Positions 11,365 to 22,511 of a stretch of 64,000 bases of DNA are shown here, piece by piece. The notes under the pieces were generated by a model. The model was not told the DNA's origin, made no database searches, and saw only the letters and a list, made by a program, of their open reading frames with translations. How positions within the stretch are numbered: the stretch's first letter is position 1; every line of letters begins with the position of its first letter. The translations under genes and the position numbers were made by a program. Source of the stretch: Syncephalis plumigaleata. Lineage: Eukaryota > Zoopagomycota > Zoopagomycetes > Zoopagales > Piptocephalidaceae. Location: positions 310,001 to 374,000 of the forward strand of contig JAIXMF010000019.1 in assembly GCA_025201365.1 (NCBI GenBank), in the 5' to 3' direction.

Positions 11365-14300
11365 TTATCGTGTACGATTATGAGATGATGATGATGATGG
11401 TGTGGCAGTAGTAGTACTATTTGTTGTTGTATTTGTAGTATTAGTAGAATGCGTATGTTGTGGATGATGACTATGATGACTATGGTGATTATGATGTGTA
11501 GACGATGATGCGGTAGGTGAAGATATAGACGTAGAATGATGTTGACTATGACTATGATGATGATGATGATGATGATGATGCGATGGATGTGAATGTGAAT
11601 GCGTATGATGACTATTATTATTACTACTCATCGTATTACTAGAAGAGTTATTATGATGACTATGACTATGACTATGACTATGATGGTGACCACTATTACT
11701 AGTGCTTTTACGTGGTGTATCTGGTGTTTTCATAATAGTTTCATCGCCTGTGGTATTGCTATTACGTCGATGTTCCATCTTTTCGTAGAGTTCACGTAAT
11801 CGTTCTCCTCGTATTTCAATGGGCCAAAAGTAACTGGCGAATTTCCATAAATGACGTCGTCTACGTGATCGTTCCGACGAGGAACTACGCGAGAACTGCT
11901 GATCTAGCAATCGTGTAATATGTCTGCCTACATCGGTGACACATTGCGTGGTACGTGCCACTTTCTCGGTAGGTGCACACCGCTCGGATTCCGTTTGTAA
12001 CCAGCGTAGTGCACGTCTCACCGGTCGTAATAGCTCTTTACACTCTGCCTCGTCCATACTCGCGTATTTCTCCTCTTCTGTATCGTCTATCGAATGATGA
12101 CCATGTCCATTAACCGTGTTATTATTACTATTTGTAGTAGATTTGCTACGTGAATTAGTATGTGATCTTGATCGACCATTATTCGTGGTAGTGCTGGTGC
12201 TAGATCGTTTCGATGTCGATGTATTATGACGAGAGGATGAGGAGGTTTTCGGTGTGGATGATGATGGCACGGCCTCTGAATCCGATGAAGCTAACGCGTT
12301 GTCTGATAGTTCACTTAATGAAGATGACTCGTCACCGTGTTTCATCGATCGACGTTGTGTTGACGAGGTAGATCGTGTAGGTGTCGATGTAGATGCCGTT
12401 CTACTATTGCCGTTGTTGTTACGTCGTTTACTCGATGCACGACTATCACTACCGGATTCGTGTGCCGTAGGTGTGGATCGATGACGTACCGCCTGAGTTG
12501 CTGGACTTTGTACGGGCACACCTCGTTCTACATCCCGTAATACGCGTAGTAGATTGTCGGCACGTCGTTGCAAATGAGTAGGACCCGGGGTAAGTCGTGC
12601 ACCTTGCGCACCACGCTCATCGCCGAATATTTTCTTATCGAGTTGCAACTCCTTGTCGTCCCGTATTCGTTCCCAGGCACCAAATCCATGTCGATGTATA
12701 CCAACTAGCAGGCAGGCATCATCGCGTGGTGTCCATGGTACACTCCAGTTCAATGTGCCGCGCAATTGAATAGGCATACGGAAACGAACCGGTTCCGCGA
12801 TACTACTCAATTGTTTATGCAACGAGCGTAGATCGGCCAGTCGTTGTAGCATCTGACCGGCATTAATGGTGACACCGCTAATCTCGCATTGAATCGCTTT
12901 ATCCGCCTTGCGTCGCGTTGTCAATGCGGTGAATATGTCGTCCACCTCTCCTAGTTGTGCTATCACCGCATCCTTGCAAAGCGACTCGATATCCTTGGCT
13001 AACTTCATGATGAGCTCCTTATTCTTATGAGCTAGGTCCGCCTCGTTAACCACTAGATCGTATCGATCGCGTGGATGTCCGAATCGCATCATACCACGCG
13101 ATAATGCGCGTACTTCTCGTTCCGTAAATGCTTCACCGTCATCATCGTCATCATCTGTATCCGAGGCAAATCCACCCGTCGCTGTTGTTGATTGACGTGT
13201 AGCGGCACGTCTACTACTACGTGATCGTTTACGTCCCTCGCCTACCGCTTCCAAATCCTCGCGTATTCCATTCACGGCGGTCGATGCCGCTTTACGCTTT
13301 CTCGTAGCTGACCACATTTCGGCTTGTGCTTCAGCTTCCTTTTCCGCTTCGATTCGTTCGCGCTCCTCCTTGGGCACGATATCCTCCCAGGACATGTCGC
13401 CACCGTAATCGGCCACCTGGAATTGAGCGAGGAATTCCGCGCCACCATCGCTTGTTTGAGCACCACCCGCCGCTGCTTCTTCAACCGCGGCCGTATCGTG
13501 TTGTTCCGCCCTGTCGAGTATTTCATCCAGATCGAGATCGTCGAGTTTCTTTTGATTCGGCGTTTCTTGGAATAGATTCTTGGCACCAAACTTTAGGATG
13601 GCATTCAATTCCTCCTTCGTGAACTGACCGGCGTATGATTTGGTTTTACTGGCGGCACCTCGCTCCTTGAGTAGATTGGCACCGGACGTATCCATACCGC
13701 TCACCAATAGATATTCCAATACCATTTTACGCTTTGCACGTTCGAGCACCTCCTCCTCGATGGTGCCCTTCGACACGAATCGATAAACGTTCACGGTACG
13801 CGTTTGACCGATACGATGTGCGCGTGCCATCGCTTGCAAATCATTCTGTGGATTCCAGTCGGAATCGAATATAATAACCGTGTCGGCCGTCTCCAGATTA
13901 ATGCCAAGACCACCGGCACGCGTCGATAATAGGAAACAGAAATCCGGCGAGTTAGGCGCGTTAAAGTGATCGATGGCCTTTTTACGCATTTCATTGGGTA
14001 CACTACCGTCAAGTCGTTGGTGCGGGAATCCACGCAGTGCAATGTAATCCTGGATAATGTCGAGTAGACGCACCATCTGCGAGAATATCAATACACGATG
14101 ACCACCCTGGCGAAGACGCATCAACAATTTATCGAGTAGCACCATCTTGCCGCTGTTCATGATTAGACCGCGTAGTTGTTCCTCGCGCGACAATCCCATG
14201 GGTTCCGCACCCTCGAATAAATACGGGTGATTACTCGATTTCTGCAATTCCACCGCAATGTTAAGCATACTAAGCTGACCCGGTCCACTATTACCACGAT

Positions 14301-17300
14301 TTAACACCTCGAAATTACGCGTTAGGATGTTCTTGTAATAGTGAAGTTGCATCGGCGACAATTCCACACGTAGGATACGTTCCGTCTTCTTGGGCAGCGA
14401 CTTTTCCACGTCCTTCTTCAAACGACGCAACATCAACGGACGCAATAGCTCGTGTAGTTCCCGAATCTTTATCTCTTGCTGTTCACTGCTCGCACCCTCC
14501 ATGTCGAATTCGAATTCGGCTGACATGGCATGTCGGTCGGGCATTAGGAAATTGACGAGCGCGTATAATTCCTTGACGGAATTCTGCAATGGTGTACCCG
14601 TGATGAGTAGACGATTCGTATGGTGGAATTCCGAGAGCACTTCGTGTAGTTGCGATTCACTATTCTTAAGTCGATGCGCTTCATCAACGGCTAGGTAAGC
14701 CCAACGGATGGCGCCTAGTTCGCGACGATCCTTCAGAATCAACTCGTAAGTGGTAAGTAGCGCGTTGAATTTAACGCGTCTTCCTCCAGTTTGTCCCGTA
14801 CTAGGCAGGTAGAACTCGTATTCCCGGATAAACTCACGACTCTTACTATCACCGACATAGGCGATGATATTCAAATCGGGTGCCCATCTAGCAAATTCAC
14901 GCTGCCAATTACCAAGGGTGGATAATGGCACGACAACTAAGAATGGACCATAGATTTCCGCCGTATGGTACAAATAGGATAACCACGAGATGGTTTGTAC
15001 AGTCTTGCCCAATCCCATTTCATCCTATACATACATGTATATTAGTTAGTTAGAATAGTTGTAATAAATAGTAAATAAGGATGCTTACCGCTAGTATACC
15101 ATTCTCGTTACGTGACCATAGATAACTCATCCAGTTCAAACTGGTCAGCTGATAATCACGTAGTTGTCCACCCACCAAGTAGTCGGGCTGCGCTGTCATA
15201 CGCTTAAACGTAGGACGTGGTCGATGTCGTCCATAAGTGACACTACGATGCGGGACACGCGCATGTTGTTCACGCTCCAAGAATGCATCAATTTCCGCTT
15301 GATATCGTTCAGAGATTAGATCGGCCGACTCCCACGTACACTGGATGTAGGGTAGTCGCTTCCATTTACACAGATATTCGATGATGGTGGCACCGGTTGG
15401 TGTACGCGGTGTCTCGCCTGGCGGTACACTCTGCGTGGTAGTTTGTCGACTGGCGATCACACGCTCCACCGTCTTATAGTCTTCAAGTGCCGCGCGTTCC
15501 AACTCGATGTTAATGTCGTGCTGCTCGATATCCTCGCGTGTGGTAGTGGGATCCGATCGAATGGCTTGATCGTAGGCGACCACTTGACGAACGAAATTCT
15601 CCACTCGTTTGAAACCCTTGAATCCGCGTAGATCATCGTAGCTATCCCAAGTGTCGTGTAGATGACTCCAACCCTTCCATTTAACTAGGAATTGAAGCTG
15701 TTCCGGCGTTGTATCCTCCGTGATTTCTGTATAGATGATTAGTTATATATGTTCTTACGAGACATTGGTGCATTATCACTTACCGGTACCTGACATAGTG
15801 CGATAGTCATGGATACTCTCAATCATATCGCCTTCCTCCTCTTCAACTGCACACAATTGCATTAGATAATCGTTCATTCTGTCAAGTCATCATTGTACTC
15901 ACCTTTAACATTGGTTGTCTTATGTATTTCATAATACATCTCATCATCTTCATCGGATAGGCCCCAGTCTTGATTATCCAATTCTCCATAGTTAACGGCA
16001 CTGGAACGAGATCGATTAGATGAACGTAGATAGTTACTTGTATCATCATTACGACGTGCTATTAGGAAATGGAGCATAATGATTATTATTATTATTATCG
16101 TTGCACGCTCAATTCATCCCACTTCTATTGTGATGATGATTATTACCTTTACGAACTTTAGCTTTTTTGTTAGCAAACCATTCACCATCACTGGATGAAC
16201 CACCTTCCTCAGCAAATTTAGGTGTATATTCATGCGTACGATCTTAATAAATGAATAAACAATAAATAAGTAACTAATAGTACTGGTATGATAAACTAGC
16301 TTACCTGTTACTGGACTGGAGATAATACGAGATGATTTCATCGATTTCTTAACCTTCTTCTTAATCTTTCTACTACCCTTACGACGCTTTTTACCATATT
16401 CATAATCATCATCGTCGTCGTCATCGTCATCATCCATGCGATCACTATTGTCGTCGTCATCTTCATCTTCTTCGGTGGATATAAAAGAGTCCGCATATTG
16501 TTCGTATGTCTTCTGCTCATAGTTTCCACCTTCATAGACACTATCATCGTCCGACTAGTATATTCATTATGTTAAGTATATTGTATAGCAATAATGACAA
16601 TAATAACACTTACCTCTTGATATTGGTGGGACACGGAACGAACACGCGATGATCGACGTAATCCATAGAGTTCAGCGTCTAATTCCTCATGACGTTGATG
16701 TAAACGTTGACGTTGACGTGATGATGATGATGATGCCACTGTTTTAATAGGCTTACTACCAATAACATCATCGCCATCTTCATAGTCGTCTTCATCTTCT
16801 TCATCTTCATCGGTAAATTGATTCATTTTGGTGGATTTAATGGTACGATTACGTACTGAAGAAGATGAAGAGGATGCAGTGATACGCGACTTTTTCGATT
16901 GGATAGCGTTAACGGTTGGTCGATAATCTTCTGCACCACTTAGTTCTTCGAATGATACGTCGAATTCATCTATAAACGCATCTTCATCGCTAGCTGATAT
17001 ATTATGATCGTTATTATATTGATGATTAGCGTGGTGTGCGCGATGCTCGTTGCCTTTAGCGCCACTACTCGTTGTCGGTTTATTCGACTCGTGCACGGTG
17101 GATACTATGTCGGTTAGAGCGTGTTTACCCGTGCCACTCGACTGTTTACCGCGATCGTCCTCGCTTAGATCACTCGCCTCCGACAGACTGACCGGTGTAG
17201 TGGCAATACCGCCTAGAATGACATCGTCTTCGTCTTCATCGTCATACGCCGTAAAAATATCGGTTTGAGGACGCTCCGCTAATCATATAACAGCAACAAG

Positions 17301-17523
17301 ACCAACATTAATATGCTTAGACAAAGAAGTGGCGTCACTTCAATATATCCATATTTATAAACAATAGTCTCGTTGGATAGCTAGTCTAGTATGGGTCGGT
17401 CGACACGAGTATACTATGACAGCGAGGCAGATGATGGAATTCTCACCTCCATCATGATGCTGTAACAGTCTATGCTATACTATCGATCTTTTAATCCACC
17501 CTGCATAACGGCTTACCTGTCAT
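11365..17523 (-). CDS. CHD1: CHD1-type chromatin remodelling ATPase
   Basis: ATP-dependent nucleosome-spacing remodeller of about 1,800 residues. The proposed start is a 7 nt first exon (17517-17523) spliced across a 238 nt intron to the acidic N-terminal region ([16 protein letters not shown]). In order: a Ser/acidic N-terminus with long Asp/Glu runs; tandem chromodomains ([21 protein letters not shown] and [20 protein letters not shown]); the SNF2 ATPase with [10 protein letters not shown] (Walker A), VDEAHRLKN (DEAH box) and the helicase C motifs [28 protein letters not shown] and RAHRIGQ; a SANT/SLIDE-like region ([24 protein letters not shown]); and a CHD1 C-terminal helical domain ([17 protein letters not shown]...[21 protein letters not shown]). 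The tail is unusually rich in His and Ser. The large 3-prime exon spans 11365-15018. The short first exon is the least certain part of the model. Confidence 0.92.
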
Positions 17524-18405
17524 GGCGTAAATACTAGTTTAGTAGAAGGTCCACAAGGGCAGGAGAAGCAACGATCGACGGGTGTTGATATTATTTGCAA
17601 TCTAAAATTCACGAATGCCACACGCGATGTCAATACAAAACAAAAAGTTGAATAGGTGTGTGTGTGAGTGTATGCGTTTGTGCGCTTGTGTTTGTGTGGG
17701 TAGTGTGGTAGGAATGAGAAAAATATCAGGAGGAGGAATGTGGAAGGATGCGTCTGCTGTGTTCTGCTACTAGTGCTAATAATGTGGCGCTTATTATAAT
17801 TATTATTATGATAGCACTCTTGCTGCCGGAACACCTTCCCTTTTTTCCCTTTTTCTTCCGCTAATATCAATGGAATAAAGAGAATGTCAATCGATTAAGA
17901 GATGAAAGAAATACGACAATTAGACTAGCTTATTTATTAGTAGGGTCAATAGTTAGAACTATTAACTACGATTACATCAATAGTAGATATATAAAATAGA
18001 GTAGAGTAATAATGTGGCTACTATTACAATGGTACTCGTGTGTACTTTTTGTTGCAATGCTAATCCAATCATCGATGAATATGCAGTTGTATGGGCTCGG
18101 CATGCCTGTGTTCGTTGTGTATATAAACTGCTATAAGGTAAGATGGAGCAATAAAGAAGTATCACGTGTAGACAACTTGCTCCAGCTTATTGGACTAGTC
18201 TATCCGCCGTGTACAATAACTAAATACTATGATCACTACAACTATGTATTAATAAAAAGAGTACCTACTCTATTGTTGCTACTATAATGAAAATGAGAAA
18301 AGAGCATAACAATGTACTATGTCACCTATTCTATGAATCATAATATTGAATATGCAAGTGAACACAACACCGTATAATTAATAACAGAACAACTCATACT
18401 TTTAT
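17524..18405. other. Intergenic region between CHD1 and PLD gene
   Basis: About 880 bp with no convincing gene. It holds a GT-rich microsatellite (about 17655-17700) and presumably the CHD1 promoter. The plus-strand frame 18012-18287 begins with a hydrophobic run but shows no family, splice support or codon signal that I can defend. Confidence 0.4.
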
Positions 18406-19983
18406 TCACTGAACTACTTGTGGCGTTCTTTGTATTTGAAATGGTATATTCGGCCTAAAGCACTGATCCAAACGTTTCAAGTATAATTTCAACTTCGCTA
18501 CCATAGCACGCGTAGCTTCTTTATCGTCAAAGAGTATATTGAACTCTTGCGAGTAATATCCCGATTGCAAATCCCAATTACCACTGCCCGCGAACATCAG
18601 TCTGTTGTCTATGATCATCAGTTTAGCGTGTGAGCTGTTGCCTGGTTTTTGGTTGCTACCAGGGTGAGTATTTTCCTGTGGTGCGGTTACCCAACGAATA
18701 TTAAGTATACCCTTTACTTTGGGATTTGCATTGACATCTCGCATGAGTAGATTGGCTGCATCGTCATTCGTACCATCAGCACCTATTAACACAAGTCGAA
18801 TTAATATAGCAATTCATTGTCATCGACTGCTTCATTGCTTACCTCTAACTATATACGCCTTTTGCCCGTTATCCAACATACCCTTGGAAAGAATAATATG
18901 AACGATAATATCGCGCTCCAATGCTTTCACCACTGCTTTACGCATGATAGGCATATTGAAATTGGGAGTCAGTATGAATACCTCTTTACTCGCATTCTCC
19001 AATGCCGTAAGCCATACGGCACTCTGTGGCGATGTAATCGAGTGCAATCTAAGAGTGAAGCCACTACGCGCCGTTCTTCCCGCAACGATCATCGGCACGA
19101 TTTTCAATGAGCTTGGTGGAGGTGTCGGTTGCAAGTGTCGCGATAGATTATCCGGTTTCAATTGTAGCAGCTGGTAGAAATCCGCTCGCATTGCCTTGGC
19201 TATATCACCGTACATTTGTATGCCCATCTCGAGTGCTGGCTCTTCGTCGATATTCTTAGAGCCGATACACGACCATATACCATCGACGACAATGTTCTTT
19301 GAATGGATACTGCCCATCGGTGCGATATGATAATGGAATACCTCCAGTTCAAGATTCTGATAGTTCTGTGGATCGAGCTTAATAACTCTAGGATCCATTT
19401 GTCGGTAGAATGGCAAGCTAAGCGTCACATACTTTTTGGCTAGCGAGAAAGCATAGGTGAACAGAGTGGTGGAGTCAAAGGTAATTTTAATCTTGATGGG
19501 TTGTCCGTTCATTGGTACACGCATGTTCAATTGTTTAAGTGCCGCCTGAATAACATGGCCGCATCGACTATTGGGATCGTAGAAATACGTTTGAAGTAGC
19601 ACCTCCTCTTTGGCCTTCATAATGGTATCGAAATAGAGATCTTCGCAGATTCTATCCATTGGACTATAGTTCATGGATGTCTTTACTATACCGCCAGATG
19701 TGGCGACGTGTTCTTTAGGTACGGTGGATGATTCCGGTCGTTCAGCTACCACTTTCATCACCTCATTGTAGATGGTCTGGGCTAGTGGGGTAAATGAAAG
19801 GGAGCCAGGTGAATGAGGTAGACTGGCCGTTCTTGACAGTGAACCTGATGATGATAATGATGAGGAAGAGCTACTTCGTTGTGCCGGTTGCCCTGGTATA
19901 CTGGTCGTTTCTGCTGTTGTAAAAAGCAGCGTAGCACCAATAATCAGTGATATCCAGTGCATTCTCTTATACATTTTGTTCAC
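18406..19983 (-). CDS. Secreted phospholipase D-superfamily protein
   Basis: Two exons (19983-18843 and 18782-18406) around a 60 nt intron. The N-terminus MHWISLIIGATLLFTTAETT is a signal peptide, followed by a Ser-rich linker. Two PLD HKD motifs are present: HSKNIVVDGIWSCIGSKNID (H-x-K-x4-D, then GSKN) in the first half and HAKLMIIDNRLMFAGSGNWD in the second. Both catalytic His-Lys pairs are intact. The protein of about 500 residues is thus an active-looking two-domain PLD-fold hydrolase acting outside the cell or in the secretory path. Substrate could be phospholipid or nucleic acid; the sequence does not decide. The extracytoplasmic location is inferred from the signal peptide; no later membrane segment is obvious. 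Confidence 0.85.
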
Positions 19984-20468
19984 TTTATTAGTGGAGCAAT
20001 AATGGTAACATAAAGTAATAGTGTCGTTAATAGGAATGATATGCTAATCGTGTAGTTTTTTTAATTATCGTAACGACATGAAAAGAAGCGTAGCTGCTTG
20101 ACCAACGAATGGCAAGTTAGCGTAACGTGTGGTAGCACAAATGAGTGCAACAATTGAGTGGATGATATTAATAACACCAGTGGAGAAAAGAATATGAGTG
20201 AGTGAGTGAGTGCGCGGGTGTGCGGGTGAGTAGACAAGTAAGCAGAAGTGGTTTATTAGTGCAGCTTATATGAGGAAAAAAAGAAATGGCAGAATGAAAA
20301 ACCTCCGCTTATTTGGTTTAAATGCTAAACTCCGTTTACTGTGGAGTGCCACGTTGTACCTCCTAAATGTAGTCAACTCAAACGTGCTTACATCTATGCT
20401 TGTAAAGCTCCGTTCAAGTTTCCCCCTGTATCCTTGATACCAATTCACAACTATTTGATAGTAAAAAC
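19984..20468. promoter_or_regulatory. Upstream region of PLD gene
   Basis: The spacer between the PLD start and element E3. It includes a GAGT/GGGTGTGCGGGTGAG microsatellite-like patch near 20194-20230. No gene seen. The short minus-strand frame 20266-20484 overlaps the element terminus and is not credible. Confidence 0.35.
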
Positions 20469-21177
20469 TACAGGATTGTTCCAATTGATTAACACTGTTA
20501 GGTATTAACTTTTGCTCTTATTAATAAATAATCTTGCGCATTCATTAATTCCATTATTATCATTGAAGTCAATATATAGCATTAGTGTCTGTGTATGTAA
20601 TTAATGCTCTCTATAGTACATTCGCCTTATAACTCCTGTTGATCGTGTTCATTATATGACTGCGTATACAGTATCTTAGTGTTATACACTGGACATCGTA
20701 TGCTTATAAATATGATATTTTATTAGCATTCTATATAAAACATTATATCTATTGACTATATCCTATATTGTAGCGTATCTATTAATGTGCGTGACGTAGT
20801 CGACCGTAGTAACATTTTACTGATTGTAGATGTTGCTTTGCAAATGCTTAAACATCATACAATGATTCAAGTAGCCAGAATACAGAACACACTAGACACA
20901 TATGCATTAAAATAAGCTAGATCTATCATAGAACCGTTTATTATTTGGCAGATACATTCTAGTTATGCAGAGCATTGTTTGGTGCAGCCTTAATGGCATT
21001 TGCATTGGGGTAAATAACATGAGGTGAATGCTAAACAAAGAACAAAGCATCTGCTAATGAAAGCTTCTATACTGACATAATGACAACGATAATGATGCTA
21101 ACTAATATGCGAATCTATTTATTAACAAGAACAAAAGATAAAGGCTAACAATGCCAACTGGTTGAGAGAACGCTGTA
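20469..21177. mobile_element. Complete TIR transposon E3 (709 bp, non-autonomous)
   Basis: The left end from 20469 reads TACAGGATTGTTCCAATTG, and the right end read inward from 21177 is TACAGCGTTCTCTCAACC. The two ends remain alignable for about 75 bp, through ACTTTTGCTC/TCTTTTGTTC and TTAATAAATA to TTGCGCAT/TTCGCATA. The interior has no open frame worth calling. It shares its right 250 bp with E1. Terminal TA plus CAG and TA-flanked ends suggest a Tc1/mariner-like MITE. It is divergent enough between the ends to be old. Confidence 0.7.
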
Positions 21178-21284
21178 GTACTAAACTCGTATAACGTACA
21201 TCTACTTCTAAACATGTGTTAAGCAATGATAATGGTAATTGAATTCCTCTCTAATGATTATGGCTACACTTGCTAATTAGCAGC

Positions 21285-21556
21285 CTATTTGGACGCTGTA
21301 AACGACGACGATGCTGAGGCTGGTGCTGAGGCTGATGACATATTACCAGAATGCACTGGCACAAGTTCTCGTGTGGGCTTACCGAGACACCTAGCGGTAG
21401 AGCTTATTTAGCATGTCTACGTCATTCGCCAACTCTATCAGCTACTTACCGTTCAAAGTAACGAGCAATAGGTCTACAAATAACGCCATGTCGTAGATAC
21501 TCGCACTTGTACTGTACCAACTGCAGTAATTCGCAGTTGGCAGGAAGTGTATCCAT
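21285..21556 (-). CDS. SOM1: SOM1-like mitochondrial inner-membrane protease accessory protein
   Basis: Two exons (21556-21450, 21390-21285) around a 59 nt intron encode 70 residues. The start MDTLPANCELLQLVQYKCE is followed by YLRHGVICRPIARYFERC across the splice, then LGKPTRELVPVHSG and a Ser/Ala tail. The pattern CEL-x-x-L-x-QYKCE, then V-x-C-x-PI-x-R-x-F-x-RC, matches the Som1 family, which assists the Imp1/Imp2 inner-membrane peptidase. The splice restores the final Arg-Cys of the motif, which supports the model. The gene sits alone between transposons E3 and E4. Too short for easy detection, but the cysteine spacing is specific. Confidence 0.72.
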
Positions 21557-21723
21557 GGTAGTCAGCATTCTATGTCAATAGGAATGACGACACGTAAAGA
21601 CAAGACAAGACAAGACAAGAACGAAGAAACCAAAATGTTCTACTTTTCATTAGTAGTATACAGTTTTATTTTTCTTTACAGGCTTTCATTAGGCCTGACG
21701 TGATTTTCATGACAAATAACGAG

Positions 21724-22277
21724 TACAGGCTTTTTCCATCCAATTTGCGCAGTTAGCCTTCTGTCTTTACGAATAAATAATATTCAACACTTACAACTAG
21801 CCTGTATTTTGGGGTGTAGATAGCGATAACTATCACGGATGTATTGTTTTTTGTTGTTTGGTTCCCTCTTGATCTTGCTCATCATTGCTTGAACGTTTAG
21901 AAGGAACGGCACCTCGTTGAAATTGTGTTGGAATACGACTTCCATTACGAACACTGTGGATAATCTGAATGAAGTTCAGACATGCTGCCATATCCCGATT
22001 CCATACACGATAATCAATAGCTACTTGTAAGTATATGACATGGCAATATCCAACTATACTAGTACACTTGTATCGTCTACCTTATAGAATTGATGATGAT
22101 AGTTATCGCTATCAATAAATGATCCATTACTAACTACTGAATTGTTATTATTATTATCATGCTGTGTCAATTGGCATTTCTATGGTAATAGTGGTGTTAA
22201 CAATTGTGTTAATCTCTTTATTAATAAACTGCAAAAGTGAAAAGATAAATGCGCAAATTGGATGGAAAAACACTGTA
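21724..22277 (-). mobile_element. Fanzor-tail mini-element E4 (554 bp)
   Basis: Bounded by imperfect terminal inverted repeats: TACAGGCTTTTTCCATCC from 21724 and, read inward from 22277, TACAGTGTTTTTCCATCC, both continuing into AATTTGCGCA. Read on the minus strand it is about 90% identical over its length to E5 at 32500-33080, in the opposite orientation. It encodes only a C-terminal Fanzor-like segment (21833-22020). It also carries a 16 nt near-palindrome, GATAGCGATAACTATC, at 21819-21834 and its reverse complement at 22098-22113. TA at both ends suggests TA target duplication. Confidence 0.75.
21833..22020 (-). pseudogene. Fanzor-like nuclease C-terminal segment in E4
   Basis: An open stretch reads WNRDMAACLNFIQIIHSV, then RIPTQFQRGAVPSKRSSN and a Gln/Glu/Lys-rich end before a stop. 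The W-N-R-D-x-x-A-x-x-N motif is the RuvC-III segment that closes TnpB/Fanzor nucleases, including the third catalytic acid. The zinc-ribbon Cys pair present in the F-box-linked copies is missing here, because the element joins its left end just upstream. It is a fragment, but the frame is uninterrupted and matches E5 closely. Confidence 0.55.
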
Positions 22278-22511
22278 TTCTAATCGGATATCTACTGTGC
22301 CGTAGTAATAGGGCCTATTATCACTTTACAAGTCAGAGGAAAATAGCTCTCGCTTCCTATCCTGTACTGTAAGGTTGTAGCTCTTTTTCTTCGCTCCTCT
22401 CCAGCTGTGTATGGGCGTATGTATTTGGCCAAAGTTCGCTTCTTTTAATTGCTACAAGTCTATCCTAGTTCATTGATTATTGTTACTGCTATCGAAACGA
22501 TACTAGCAAGT

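Noticed and set aside
18012-18287. 91-codon frame with a hydrophobic start, reminiscent of a small secreted protein
   Set aside because: No supporting motif; several frames overlap there on both strands.
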